DNA from: Psychroflexus sp. ALD_RP9
GTDB lineage: Bacteria; Bacteroidota; Bacteroidia; Flavobacteriales; Flavobacteriaceae
Reading direction: 5' to 3'
Assembly: GCF_017311165.1 (NCBI RefSeq)
Contig: NZ_CP062973.1
Span: 1,054,001-1,118,000, forward strand
DNA: 64,000 nt
Made by a program: the position numbers and the translations under genes. The notes below the pieces were generated by a model that worked only from the letters and a program-made list of their open reading frames with translations, searched no databases and had not been told where the DNA came from. Below are positions 1-9,040 of this stretch, piece by piece (positions within the stretch are counted from its first letter, which is position 1; the number at the start of each line of letters is the position of its first letter).

Positions 1-504
1 TTTTTCTACACCATCACCTATAAAATGAATATGATGCTTATTAGCTTCATTTAAAAATGAACTAGGGTCAAGAATTTTTGCTTCTACTGAAGTAATTGCC
101 TTATAAGTAGATGTAAAGCTTTGTGTATAAACTTCCATTCGGCGTGCATCTAGCATTGGTATAATCAAGTCTGAATCAGAGCTTGGCTTAACTTGCAAAG
201 CTAAACTTTGCAAAGTTGAAGTGGCAATTAATGGAATTTCAGCAGCGTAAGCTATTCCTTTTGCAGCTGAAACACCAATGCGTAAACCTGTGTAAGAGCC
301 AGGACCTTCACTTACAGCAACTGCAGACAAATTTGAGATTGTAATATTATGTTTGGCAATCAAGCTATGTATAAATGGGTGTAATTGTTCTGCGTGAGAA
401 TAGCTTTTGCTATTCAACTCCTTTACCTCTAATAACTTGTCTTGAAAGCCTAGGCTTACCGAACAATTAGTGGTTGCCGTTTCTATGCAAAGTATATAAC
501 TCAA
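1..504 (-). CDS. tsaB: TsaB, tRNA threonylcarbamoyladenosine biosynthesis protein (partial)
   Basis: The gene runs off the left edge, so only the N-terminal ~168 residues are present. TsaB is the inactive-kinase-fold partner that dimerises with TsaD to make the t6A37 modification of ANN-decoding tRNAs in the cytoplasm. The start reads LSYILCIETATTNCSVSL, followed by the family signature SEGPGSYTGLRIGVSAAKG. An in-frame TAA lies two codons before TTG at 504, so TTG is the only reasonable start. It is the last visible gene of a minus-strand run and begins 6 bp after the TolC-like gene, so it may be co-transcribed with the exporter although its function is unrelated. Identity is secure; the C-terminus is not visible. 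Confidence 0.93.
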   Translation of the reverse strand, partial: MSYILCIETATTNCSVSLGFQDKLLEVKELNSKSYSHAEQLHPFIHSLIAKHNITISNLSAVAVSEGPGSYTGLRIGVSAAKGIAYAAEIPLIATSTLQSLALQVKPSSDSDLIIPMLDARRMEVYTQSFTSTYKAITSVEAKILDPSSFLNEANKHHIHFIGDGVEK

Positions 505-510
505 AATTGC

Positions 511-1974
511 TTAATTATAATCAACTACTCTAATACCGAAGTATAACTCTAATACTTTTAATCTAAAAATAAAATCGTATTTAGCGTTAATTAGGTTATT
601 TTCTGCATTAGTGAGTCTAAACTTAGATTGACTTAAATCAAAAGCGTTAGATACACCAACATCATAGCGTTCTTTAGCATAATTATAAGCAATGCGTTGC
701 GCATCGACAGCTTTTTGAGCAGCCTCATAAGTTTTTGCAGCACCTTGAGCATCAACATAAGCTTGATATACATTAGACTCTAGGTCTAATTTAGCTTGTT
801 CTAACTGAAATTCAGCACGTTTTGCATTAACTTTTCGACGCTCAATAGTATTTCTAGTTTGAAGGCCATTAAAAATAGGAATACTTAGTTGAAGACCATA
901 TGACAACCCATCATTTCTCCAAAGTTGATCAATAAAGTCACGAGGCCCAATACTTTCTACAGCAAAGTTTGGTGCTACAACAGCTTGATTGGTACCTTCT
1001 ACAACACCGATTTGTTGGGTAGGATTATTAGGGTCTATACCCGCAGAAACAGTTCTACGACGATCTGACTCTCTTGTGTTATAGTTTAAAAAACCTGATA
1101 ATGTTGGGTAAAGTTGAGTTTTTGCAATTTCAACATCTTTATCGGCGAGTGCTAAATTTTGTTCAGCTAATTTAACCTCGTAACGTTCTTTTTCAGCTTC
1201 AGCAATAATTGTTTCAGGAGTTTTAGAAAGAATATCAGTCACTGGTATTTCATAATCATTATCTGCAATATTGAAGTTTTGATAATTTTCAAGTAATAAA
1301 AGTTGAGCTAAATTTATTTTTGAAATTCTAACATCATTCTTAGCGATTTGAATTTGTTGTTGTTCATTTGCATTAGTGGCTTCAATTTCATACAGATCGC
1401 CTTCTGGTAAAGTTCCTGCTTCAACTTGTTTTTTAATTTGATCAATTTGAAGTTGCGTTACAAGATTTTGCTCTAATAAAACTTCTAATTGTTGTTTACT
1501 GACTAATATTTGAAGATAAGCATTGGCCACATTAAGTGAAATGTTGTCTTTCATTTGGTTTAAGGCATACTGAGCAGAAAGGCGTTCAAGTTTTGCGCGC
1601 TGTAATTGCTTTAAGTTACGCAGACCATCAAAAATTGTAATTCCTGCTGTGGTACTTAAAGAAAAGTTTCGTGTGACTTGATTTTCTAAAACACCTGTTG
1701 TAACATTTTGGGTTAATCCTGAATTCCATGAATTGTTGATATTTCCGTTTAATGAAGGTAGATAATTACCAATGGCTTCACGTTTACTGATATCAGCATT
1801 TTCAAGGTCAAGTTCAGATTGCTTTACTGAAATATTATTTTCTATAGCGTAGGCAATACAGGCTTCTAGCGTCCACTCTTCAGGTTGTTCTTGGGCAAAT
1901 GCTTGTGTACTTAATAAGCTAGAGCCTAACACAAAAGCAAGACTATATATTAGTTTCATAAACTTAAGTTTCAA
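511..1974 (-). CDS. TolC-family outer-membrane efflux channel
   Basis: This 487-residue protein has a signal peptide (hydrophobic residues 8-25, cleavage likely after AFA at 27) and the two long helical outer-membrane-efflux repeats (about 34-225 and 255-480) rich in Gln, Ala and Asn. TolC-type trimers form the outer-membrane and periplasmic exit duct of tripartite exporters. The gene sits 5 bp downstream of the adaptor gene and ends the five-gene exporter operon, so it is presumably dedicated to that ABC pump. An internal ATG at 1959 (MKLIYSLAF) is an equally good start. The substrate cannot be read from the sequence. Confidence 0.93.
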   Translation of the reverse strand: MKLKFMKLIYSLAFVLGSSLLSTQAFAQEQPEEWTLEACIAYAIENNISVKQSELDLENADISKREAIGNYLPSLNGNINNSWNSGLTQNVTTGVLENQVTRNFSLSTTAGITIFDGLRNLKQLQRAKLERLSAQYALNQMKDNISLNVANAYLQILVSKQQLEVLLEQNLVTQLQIDQIKKQVEAGTLPEGDLYEIEATNANEQQQIQIAKNDVRISKINLAQLLLLENYQNFNIADNDYEIPVTDILSKTPETIIAEAEKERYEVKLAEQNLALADKDVEIAKTQLYPTLSGFLNYNTRESDRRRTVSAGIDPNNPTQQIGVVEGTNQAVVAPNFAVESIGPRDFIDQLWRNDGLSYGLQLSIPIFNGLQTRNTIERRKVNAKRAEFQLEQAKLDLESNVYQAYVDAQGAAKTYEAAQKAVDAQRIAYNYAKERYDVGVSNAFDLSQSKFRLTNAENNLINAKYDFIFRLKVLELYFGIRVVDYN

Positions 1975-1979
1975 ATTTT

Positions 1980-3104
1980 TTATCTTCTTCTAGGGTTTTG
2001 GGCCATTGGTTCTTGAACCTTGTTCCAGACTTTTATGTTGTCATCTTTATCAATACCAGATAATACTTGAACATTAATACCGTCACTTAATCCTAGTTCA
2101 ATGTCACGACGTTCGAATTTTTGATCTCCAACTTCAACCTCAACAAAAGGTGCTTTAGTTTCCTTGTCGAATTGTACTAATGCTTCTTTTATAGCAAGTA
2201 CGTTTTCTGCTTTTTCAAGAATTATTGATGCATTAGCACTTAAGCCAGCACGTATAAAAATGCCTTGAGTATCTTTTAAGCTTCCTTCAATTTCAAATTG
2301 AACGGCACCATTTTCTTCGACACCTTGTGGTGCGATATAGTCTAAAACAGCATCAAATGTAGTGTTTTCGATAGCACCAACTTTTATTTCTAACGGAAGG
2401 TCTTCTTCAATTTTTCCAACCTCAGATTCGTCTACTTTCCCTTCAAAAATCATATCGTCTACTTTAGCGATAGTCGCAATAGTAGTACCTTCATTAAAGT
2501 TATTAGCTTCAATAACTTGGTCTCCAACTTCAACAGGAACATCAAGTATCATACCTGTAATACGTGCTTTAATCTCTGTGGTTGCAGCATTTCCGGCATC
2601 CTTACTAGTACCAGTTTTAATAATTTCTAAGTTTTCCTGAGCAAAAGTTACCTCAAGCTTAGCGTTGTCATAACTATTTTTAGCTAGGTCATAATCGTTG
2701 GCAGAAATAACGCTTTTATCAAACAATTCTTTTTGGCGCTTATAAATTTTTTCCTGATTTTCTAAATTTATTTGAGCTTGACGTAATTGATTTTTAGCTG
2801 AATTTAAGTTATTAATACTAGGAACAACTTTAAGCTGCGCAATTAAATCGCCAACTTTTACAGTATCACCAGGCTTAACCATTAATTGATCTACAATTCC
2901 TGATATGTTTGGTTTTACATCTACTTCTTCACGAGGCGTTAAAGTTCCAGTAGCAACGGTTTTCCTAATAATGGTTTCATTAGTTGGTTGTTCTGTTTTA
3001 AAAACTTCTGGGCTCTCTTGATTTTTTTGATATAAATAATACAATGATCCGCCAAAAAGCGCAACAATGATTATTAGAACAATAATGGTAACTACTTTTT
3101 TCAT
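1980..3104 (-). CDS. Periplasmic adaptor (HlyD/MacA-type membrane fusion protein)
   Basis: The 374-residue protein has one N-terminal membrane anchor (about residues 5-23), a split biotinyl-lipoyl domain (GIVDQLMVKPGDTVKVGDLI near residue 70 and a second half near 185), a short coiled-coil hairpin (about 100-160) and C-terminal beta-barrel/membrane-proximal parts. Such adaptors bridge an inner-membrane ABC permease and a TolC channel. It lies between the permease genes and the TolC gene with gaps of 27 and 5 bp. By architecture it is MacA-like, but the pump differs from MacB in having its ATPase encoded separately. Confidence 0.92.
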   Translation of the reverse strand: MKKVVTIIVLIIIVALFGGSLYYLYQKNQESPEVFKTEQPTNETIIRKTVATGTLTPREEVDVKPNISGIVDQLMVKPGDTVKVGDLIAQLKVVPSINNLNSAKNQLRQAQINLENQEKIYKRQKELFDKSVISANDYDLAKNSYDNAKLEVTFAQENLEIIKTGTSKDAGNAATTEIKARITGMILDVPVEVGDQVIEANNFNEGTTIATIAKVDDMIFEGKVDESEVGKIEEDLPLEIKVGAIENTTFDAVLDYIAPQGVEENGAVQFEIEGSLKDTQGIFIRAGLSANASIILEKAENVLAIKEALVQFDKETKAPFVEVEVGDQKFERRDIELGLSDGINVQVLSGIDKDDNIKVWNKVQEPMAQNPRRR

Positions 3105-3131
3105 TTTATTTATTATTAGGTCTTTTGGTTT

Positions 3132-4391
3132 TTATTCAGTTCGTAAAGCGTCAACAGGTTTTATTTTAATGGCATTTTGTGCTGGAATAAATCCTGCTAG
3201 TAATCCTGCAATAATTAGTATTACCAAAGCAATAATTACGGTTGGTAAGTTAACACTTGGGTTTGCAAATGGTATATCGCCACCTTCAGGTAGTACAAAA
3301 TTTATGATAACTAAAATTCCTGTTGCAAAGGCAATACCAGCCATTCCAGCAATGAGAGTTAAGAATACAGACTCAAAAAGGACTTGGCCTCTAATATTCC
3401 AAGGAGTTGCCCCAAGTGCTCGGCGAACGCCAATTTCATTAGTACGTTCTTTTACTACAATTAGCATAATATTGCTTATACCTATAACACCTGAAAGTAA
3501 TATTAAAATTCCCACAAAATAGGCAACCGCATTAAGAGCTATAAATAAGCCTTGAATTTTAGAAAATTGTTCATATAAATCGAAATTCCCTATGGCGCGG
3601 TCGTCTTCAGGATGAATTTTATGATTGGTTTTAATAACATCGAAAATTTGTTCTTTAAGATTGGTAACCGAATAGCTGTCTTTTGCTGTAATAGCCATCC
3701 AGCCAACTCTTTCACCATAATTGAAGGCTTGAGAAAAAGCTGTAAATGGTGTGTAAATTTGTTTTTGGTCTTCCTCGGCATTTCCACCACCAAATCCTCG
3801 CTTTTTGTAGACACCTATGACCATAAAATTAACGCCTTGAATTTTAACATAGGTCCCTAAAGGGTTTTCGTCGATTTCATAAAGTTCACTTAAAACACCT
3901 TCGCCTATAACTGCAACCTTTCGTTTATTTTCAATATCATTCTGGTTAATGAAACGGCCTTGAAGTATTTTCATAGGCTCTTGATTTTGAATGTCTGGAT
4001 AATCGCCATAAACATTAAATGCTCCATTTTTTAAACCACGAACAACATTATTATCACCTCCAAAACCACCTAGTTGGTTTCTTGGTGATACGTATTTTAA
4101 GCCATTAACTTTTTGTTTGATTGACGTTACATCATCCAGGTCAAAATTATAGCGTCTTCCTTTAGGTAAACCTTTATAGGGCTTAGAAGCTGTTTGTGAC
4201 CACATAAACATCGAGTTTGAGGATATACCTGAGAAAATATTTTTAACGCCATTCTCAAGACCATTACCAGCCGCTAATAATATAACGAGTATAAAAATTC
4301 CCCAAAATACTCCAAAAGCGGTAAGCACTGTTCTAAATAAGTTAGATGACAGTGACTCAATTACTTCATTCCATTTATCTCTATTAAACAT
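3132..4391 (-). CDS. ABC transporter permease, MacB/FtsX type (second of two)
   Basis: This 419-residue protein has the MacB-like plan: one N-terminal transmembrane helix (about 20-42), a periplasmic MacB_PCD domain (about 50-260), then three C-terminal helices of the FtsX domain. The sequence VVKERTNEIGVRRALGATP is the typical cytoplasmic coupling segment. It has no nucleotide-binding domain. It starts 1 bp after the previous permease gene, so the two are translated together and probably form a heterodimer. Such pumps move substrates from periplasm to outside by mechanotransmission; the substrate is unknown. Confidence 0.92.
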   Translation of the reverse strand: MFNRDKWNEVIESLSSNLFRTVLTAFGVFWGIFILVILLAAGNGLENGVKNIFSGISSNSMFMWSQTASKPYKGLPKGRRYNFDLDDVTSIKQKVNGLKYVSPRNQLGGFGGDNNVVRGLKNGAFNVYGDYPDIQNQEPMKILQGRFINQNDIENKRKVAVIGEGVLSELYEIDENPLGTYVKIQGVNFMVIGVYKKRGFGGGNAEEDQKQIYTPFTAFSQAFNYGERVGWMAITAKDSYSVTNLKEQIFDVIKTNHKIHPEDDRAIGNFDLYEQFSKIQGLFIALNAVAYFVGILILLSGVIGISNIMLIVVKERTNEIGVRRALGATPWNIRGQVLFESVFLTLIAGMAGIAFATGILVIINFVLPEGGDIPFANPSVNLPTVIIALVILIIAGLLAGFIPAQNAIKIKPVDALRTE

Positions 4392-4392
4392 A

Positions 4393-5634
4393 TTATTCGT
4401 CTCTTAATGCCTCAATTGGTTTAATTCTAGCTCCTCGCCAAGCTGGAAAAAATCCAGCTATAGCACCAGCAACAATCAATATTACAACGGTTGTTAAGGC
4501 AATATTGAAATTAACTGATGGATTAACCATAAAATCTAAATCGACCATAGGGCCAATAAACTCAAGCAAGGCTAAAGCTAAAATTAAGCCTACAATTCCT
4601 GAAAAAGCTGTTACAAAAACAGATTCATGAAGAACCATACCTACGATAGACATTGGCTTTGCGCCAAGCGCTTTCCTAATTCCGATTTCTTTAGTTCGTT
4701 CTTTAACTATAATTAGCATGATATTACTTACACCTATAATTCCTGCTAATAATGTAGCGATGCCAACAAACCAAAAAAAGATTTGCATGGCCGAAATAAG
4801 CTGGTATATCTCTTTTGTGTTTTCAATATTGTTGCTAATAAATATACCACTCGTATCAAGTGGGTTTACTAACAATTTTGCTTTTAATTGGCGTTCAATT
4901 TTAGCTGTAAACTCTTTTGATTCAGCTAGAGCTTGCTCATAATCATCAACTTTAGGTAAAGTAAAACCCATTGAACGGATATTGTTTCCTGCACCGTAAA
5001 CCACTTGTGCAGTTCGCAAAGGAATATAAACACGTGCTTCTTCACGATCGCCACCAGGATCTGTAAATACGCCAACTACTTTAAAGTTTAAACCTGAAAG
5101 TGATATGTATTCGCCTATGGGTGATGCGTCTTTAAATAAGTCCTTTTTAACGCGATTTCCTATAACAATATGTTTTTCGTAATTTTCTAAATCAGATTGG
5201 TTAATAAATCTTCCTTCAATTATTGATGCATTTTCTAGAAATTGATAGTCTGGTAATACACCTTCAACACGATAACTACCAAATTCTTTTTTATACGAGA
5301 CTAAACCATTCCATATTCGGTAAAGCGAAGATTTACGTTCAACTTCTTCTTTGTTACTTAAAGCAAGTTCGTAATCTTCATTGGTAAACTGAATTCTTCG
5401 ACCGGGATTTAAACCTTTATACTCTAATGAGGTTTCACCAGGATAAATGTTGATGATATTAGAAGCATCACGTTCAAATTGTTCTTCGATTCCGTTTTGC
5501 ATTCCAACGCTTACGCCAAGTAAAATAATTAAAATAAAAATTCCTGAAGCAACTGATACACCGGTTAAAAAAGTACGGAGTTTATTTTTACTGATGGTTT
5601 CAAAAACCTCTTGCCAACGTTCTAAACTAAACAT
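4393..5634 (-). CDS. ABC transporter permease, MacB/FtsX type (first of two)
   Basis: This 413-residue paralogue of the following permease has the same plan: N-terminal helix (about 20-42), large periplasmic core domain, three C-terminal helices and the coupling segment VKERTKEIGIRKALGAKP. Its start overlaps the end of the ATPase gene by 8 bp, which points to translational coupling. The two permeases differ widely along their periplasmic domains, so this looks like an old duplication giving a heterodimeric pump. No ATPase domain is fused to it. Confidence 0.92.
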   Translation of the reverse strand: MFSLERWQEVFETISKNKLRTFLTGVSVASGIFILIILLGVSVGMQNGIEEQFERDASNIINIYPGETSLEYKGLNPGRRIQFTNEDYELALSNKEEVERKSSLYRIWNGLVSYKKEFGSYRVEGVLPDYQFLENASIIEGRFINQSDLENYEKHIVIGNRVKKDLFKDASPIGEYISLSGLNFKVVGVFTDPGGDREEARVYIPLRTAQVVYGAGNNIRSMGFTLPKVDDYEQALAESKEFTAKIERQLKAKLLVNPLDTSGIFISNNIENTKEIYQLISAMQIFFWFVGIATLLAGIIGVSNIMLIIVKERTKEIGIRKALGAKPMSIVGMVLHESVFVTAFSGIVGLILALALLEFIGPMVDLDFMVNPSVNFNIALTTVVILIVAGAIAGFFPAWRGARIKPIEALRDE

Positions 5635-6328
5635 TTTCGATTGCTCTTACTTGTTCAACTTTTTCGTCATTAATAATTACTCCATCTTTTAAATGAACTA
5701 TGCGTTTAGTCATTTGGGCAATATCTTCTTCGTGTGTGACCACTAAAATAGTTTTACCTTCATCATTAATTTTCTGGACTAAATCCATTATTTCATAAGA
5801 AGTTTTAGTGTCAAGTGCACCTGTTAATTCATCTGCCAATAATACTTTTGGGTGACTTGCTAAAGCGCGAGCAATAGCCACACGTTGTTTTTGACCACCA
5901 GAAAGTTCATTAGGTTTATGTGTTGCCCATTCAGCAAGACCAACTTTTTCAAGATAACTCATTGCGCGATCATTACGTTCACCACGAGAAATACCTTGAT
6001 AATATAGTGGCAATGCTACATTATCTAAAGCTGATTTATAATTGATCAAGTTAAACGATTGAAATATAAAACCTAAAAATTTATTACGGTAATTGGCAGC
6101 AATACGTTCATTTAAATTTTTAATCGGTACACCATCTAGATGGTAAGTACCTTCATCGGCTTCGTCAAGTATGCCTAAAATATTCAGTAAAGTTGATTTT
6201 CCTGAGCCTGAAGATCCCATAATTGAGACCAACTCGCCTTCTTTAACGCTAAAATTAATCCCTTTTAAAACATGTAATGCGTTTTTACCAACTTTATATG
6301 ACTTGTGTAAATCTTTAATTTCAATCAT
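5627..6328 (-). CDS. ABC transporter ATP-binding protein (MacB/LolD-type)
   Basis: The protein carries Walker A GSSGSGKST, the signature LSGGQKQR, Walker B VLLADE and the H-loop VTHE, in the arrangement of the LolD/MacB ATPase group, including the typical GELVSIMGSSGSGKS stretch. I place the start at the ATG at 6328 (MIEIKDLHKSY), 233 residues; an upstream ATG at 6349 would add seven residues with no family counterpart. It is the first gene of the exporter operon and powers both permeases encoded just downstream. The promoter should lie in the 6350-6625 gap. Confidence 0.93.
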   Translation of the reverse strand: MIEIKDLHKSYKVGKNALHVLKGINFSVKEGELVSIMGSSGSGKSTLLNILGILDEADEGTYHLDGVPIKNLNERIAANYRNKFLGFIFQSFNLINYKSALDNVALPLYYQGISRGERNDRAMSYLEKVGLAEWATHKPNELSGGQKQRVAIARALASHPKVLLADELTGALDTKTSYEIMDLVQKINDEGKTILVVTHEEDIAQMTKRIVHLKDGVIINDEKVEQVRAIENV

Positions 6329-6349
6329 AGGTTTAATTTTAGCTTGCAA

Positions 6350-6625
6350 TAGTAAGACTGATAAAAGTTACAATTGTTACATTTGATATGTTATTATGAT
6401 GTTAAAAAAAATAAATGTACTCACAGTAGTACCTTTTACATACAAATGCTATTGAAAAAAAGCAATTTGAAAAATATTCATTTAACAATAAAACATATAT
6501 GTGCTGAAGTTGATGATTAAAGTTAACCATTAACTATTTACTGTAAATTAAAGATTTTAAAGGTTCAAATTTTCAGTTTAATATGAAAATGCCTTTATAG
6601 CTTCAGCTATTCAATTGCTTTTAAA
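6350..6625. other. Intergenic gap upstream of the ABC exporter operon
   Basis: This AT-rich gap lies between the exporter operon start and the end of glyS. It should contain the exporter promoter. A near-palindrome GTTACAATTGTTAC at about 6367-6380 (core ACAATTGT) lies close upstream of the ATPase start and could be a regulator site. A small ATAGC-ttca-GCTAT hairpin at 6597-6610 follows the glyS stop and may be a weak terminator. I see no convincing gene in it. Confidence 0.35.
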
Positions 6626-8167
6626 TTATGACTGACCTAGCCAAGTTTTAAAATCGACTGATTTTGCAATAATTGAGCTTAAATCTTCAATTTTTACACG
6701 TTCTTGTTTCATACTATCGCGATGCCGTATTGTTACAGAACCATCTTCTTTGGTGTCGTGGTCAACTGTGATACAAAACGGAGTTCCAGCTGCATCTTGT
6801 CGACGATAACGACGGCCAACGGCATCTTTCTCATCATAATCGATATTAAAGTCCCATTTTAGCTCATCTACAATTTTACGTGCAATTTCTGGTAAGCCAT
6901 CTCGTTTTAACAATGGCAAAACTGCTGCTTTAACGGGTGCTAGTATAGCTGGCAACTTCAATACAGTTCTAGAATTACCATCTCCTAAATCTTCATCTTG
7001 AAGCGCACTTGAAAAAACTGCTAAGAACATTCTATCAAGGCCAATAGAGGTTTCAATAACATAAGGCACATAGCTTTCTTTCATTTCAGGATCATAAAAT
7101 TGAAGTTTTTTTCCTGATAAGTTTTCATGAGCTTTTAAATCGAAATCGGTTCTTGAGTGAATTCCTTCTAGTTCTTTAAAACCAAATGGAAATTTAAATT
7201 CGATATCAGTAGCAGCATTTGCGTAATGGGCTAATTTTTCGTGATCATGAAAACGGTAGTTATCATCTCCTAAGCCTAATGAATTGTGCCATTTGGTTCT
7301 GATCTCTTTCCAATGCTCAAACCATTTAAGTTCATCGCCAGGCTTAACAAAGTATTGCATTTCCATTTGCTCAAATTCACGTTGACGGAAAATAAATTGA
7401 CGTGCCACAATTTCGTTTCTAAACGCTTTACCAATTTGGGCTATTCCGAACGGAATTTTCATTCGGCCGGTTTTTTGAACATTGGCAAAATTCACAAAAA
7501 TACCTTGCGCTGTTTCTGGCCGTAAATACAAATCTGAAGCCGATTCTGCTGAAGCACCTAATTTAGTTCCAAACATTAAATTAAACTGCTTTACATCGGT
7601 CCAGTTTCTAGAGCCACTCATTGGGCAGGCAATCTCGAGTTCTTCAATTAAAGCTTTTACATCAGCTAAGTTCTCTTCGTTAAGTGATTTCCCTAAACGC
7701 TGAAGTATTTCTTGTGACTGCTGGCGGTATTTAACTACACGAGGATGCGTACTTACAAACTCTGCTTCATCAAATTTATCACCAAAACGCTTTTTAGCTT
7801 TAGTGATTTCTTTTTGTGCTTTTTGTTCTAATTTTTCAACATAGTCTTCAACTAAAACATCAGCCCTGTAGCGCTTTTTAGAATCTTTATTATCAATTAA
7901 CGGATCATTAAAAGCATTAACATGACCAGAAGCTGTCCAAGTTTTAGGATGCATTAAAATGGCAGCATCTAAACCTACAATTTCTTCGTGCATTTGCACC
8001 ATGCTTTTCCACCAATAATTTTTGATGTTGTTTTTAAGCTCAACACCATTTTGGCCATAATCGTAAACTGCACTAAGGCCATCGTAAATTTCGCTTGAAG
8101 AAAATATGTAACCATATTCTTTTGCATGCGAAATAACTTGTTTGAATTTATCTTGTTCTTTTGCCAT
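6626..8167 (-). CDS. glyS: Glycine--tRNA ligase (alpha2 class II type)
   Basis: This 513-residue enzyme charges tRNA-Gly in the cytoplasm. Class II landmarks are present: RPETAQGIFVNFANV, the motif 2 region FRNEIVARQFIFRQREFEQ, and motif 3 ETSIGLDRMFLAVF, followed by the anticodon-binding domain (about 400-510). It is the single-chain dimeric form used by Bacteroidota, archaea and eukaryotes, not the alpha2beta2 GlyQ/GlyS form. On the minus strand a box reading TATTTTTG lies at 8172-8179 just before the ATG, a perfect TAnnTTTG match, though so close that a very short leader would result. Confidence 0.97.
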   Translation of the reverse strand: MAKEQDKFKQVISHAKEYGYIFSSSEIYDGLSAVYDYGQNGVELKNNIKNYWWKSMVQMHEEIVGLDAAILMHPKTWTASGHVNAFNDPLIDNKDSKKRYRADVLVEDYVEKLEQKAQKEITKAKKRFGDKFDEAEFVSTHPRVVKYRQQSQEILQRLGKSLNEENLADVKALIEELEIACPMSGSRNWTDVKQFNLMFGTKLGASAESASDLYLRPETAQGIFVNFANVQKTGRMKIPFGIAQIGKAFRNEIVARQFIFRQREFEQMEMQYFVKPGDELKWFEHWKEIRTKWHNSLGLGDDNYRFHDHEKLAHYANAATDIEFKFPFGFKELEGIHSRTDFDLKAHENLSGKKLQFYDPEMKESYVPYVIETSIGLDRMFLAVFSSALQDEDLGDGNSRTVLKLPAILAPVKAAVLPLLKRDGLPEIARKIVDELKWDFNIDYDEKDAVGRRYRRQDAAGTPFCITVDHDTKEDGSVTIRHRDSMKQERVKIEDLSSIIAKSVDFKTWLGQS

Positions 8168-8323
8168 GCCACAAAAATATAAAATAGCGGCATACCGCCT
8201 TAATTATTAATTAAAAAAGACCATTTTAATTATCGATTCAGTCTTAAAACAAAAACCTAAAGCATGTAATTAAAAGATAAAAAATAGTTTGCATTACATT
8301 AGTTTTTTAATTAATTTTATTAC

Positions 8324-9001
8324 GTGCTAAATAGTTTAGTTAACTTTTTGTTCCCCACAATCTGTGGGGCATGCACACACATTTTGCACCCACGAGAATC
8401 TTTTTTGTGTACACATTGCCTTCATAACATTGCACAATATCCTGTTGAACTACAACAACCTGCCTTTGAAAGTTTACTTTATGGACGTGTTAACTTTGAG
8501 CAAGCCCGATGTTTGTTTTATTTCCAAAAACATGGTGCTTCACAGGAAGCCATTCACAATTTAAAATATCGAAATCAGTCGCAGTTAAGTGAATTTTTTG
8601 GAAATTGGATGGGCGAATTACTAAAAGACAGCAAGCATTTTCAATCGGTTGATGCTGTAATTCCAGTTCCGCTTCATCCCAAAAGACTTCGAAAAAGAGG
8701 TTACAATCAAGTTGAAGGTTTTGGACAAACTATTGCAAAGCATCTTAACGCAGATTATATCGATGACGTATTGTTGAGACGTTCTAACAGTAAAACACAA
8801 GTTTTTAAAAATCGCTTAGCAAGAACTGAAATGATTGAAAACAGTTTTTATATCAGCTCGACAACGGCTTTAAAAGATAAACATATCTTGTTAGTTGATG
8901 ATTTAGTGACGACTGGCTCTACTATAGAGTCCTGCTACTTAGCTCTAAAGCCAATATCTAATTTCAAATTAAGCCTTGCTACCATTGCATTGAATAGATA
9001 A
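8324..9001 (+). CDS. ComF-family phosphoribosyltransferase-like protein
   Basis: The 225-residue protein begins with a zinc-ribbon pattern (CGAC near residue 14 and CTHC near residue 32) and ends with a phosphoribosyltransferase-type domain, with the PRPP-loop motif HILLVDDLVTTGST near residue 190 and VIPVPLHPKRLRKRGYNQ near 115. In naturally competent bacteria ComFC works with ComFA in DNA uptake; in Bacteroidota the single gene is nearly universal and its exact role is less clear. It is transcribed divergently from glyS and is followed 39 bp later by the Ig-like lipoprotein gene. Confidence 0.92.
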   Translation: MLNSLVNFLFPTICGACTHILHPRESFLCTHCLHNIAQYPVELQQPAFESLLYGRVNFEQARCLFYFQKHGASQEAIHNLKYRNQSQLSEFFGNWMGELLKDSKHFQSVDAVIPVPLHPKRLRKRGYNQVEGFGQTIAKHLNADYIDDVLLRRSNSKTQVFKNRLARTEMIENSFYISSTTALKDKHILLVDDLVTTGSTIESCYLALKPISNFKLSLATIALNR

Positions 9002-9040
9002 GTCTTAAATAATTATTGTTTCTTTGTAAAAATTTACGTT

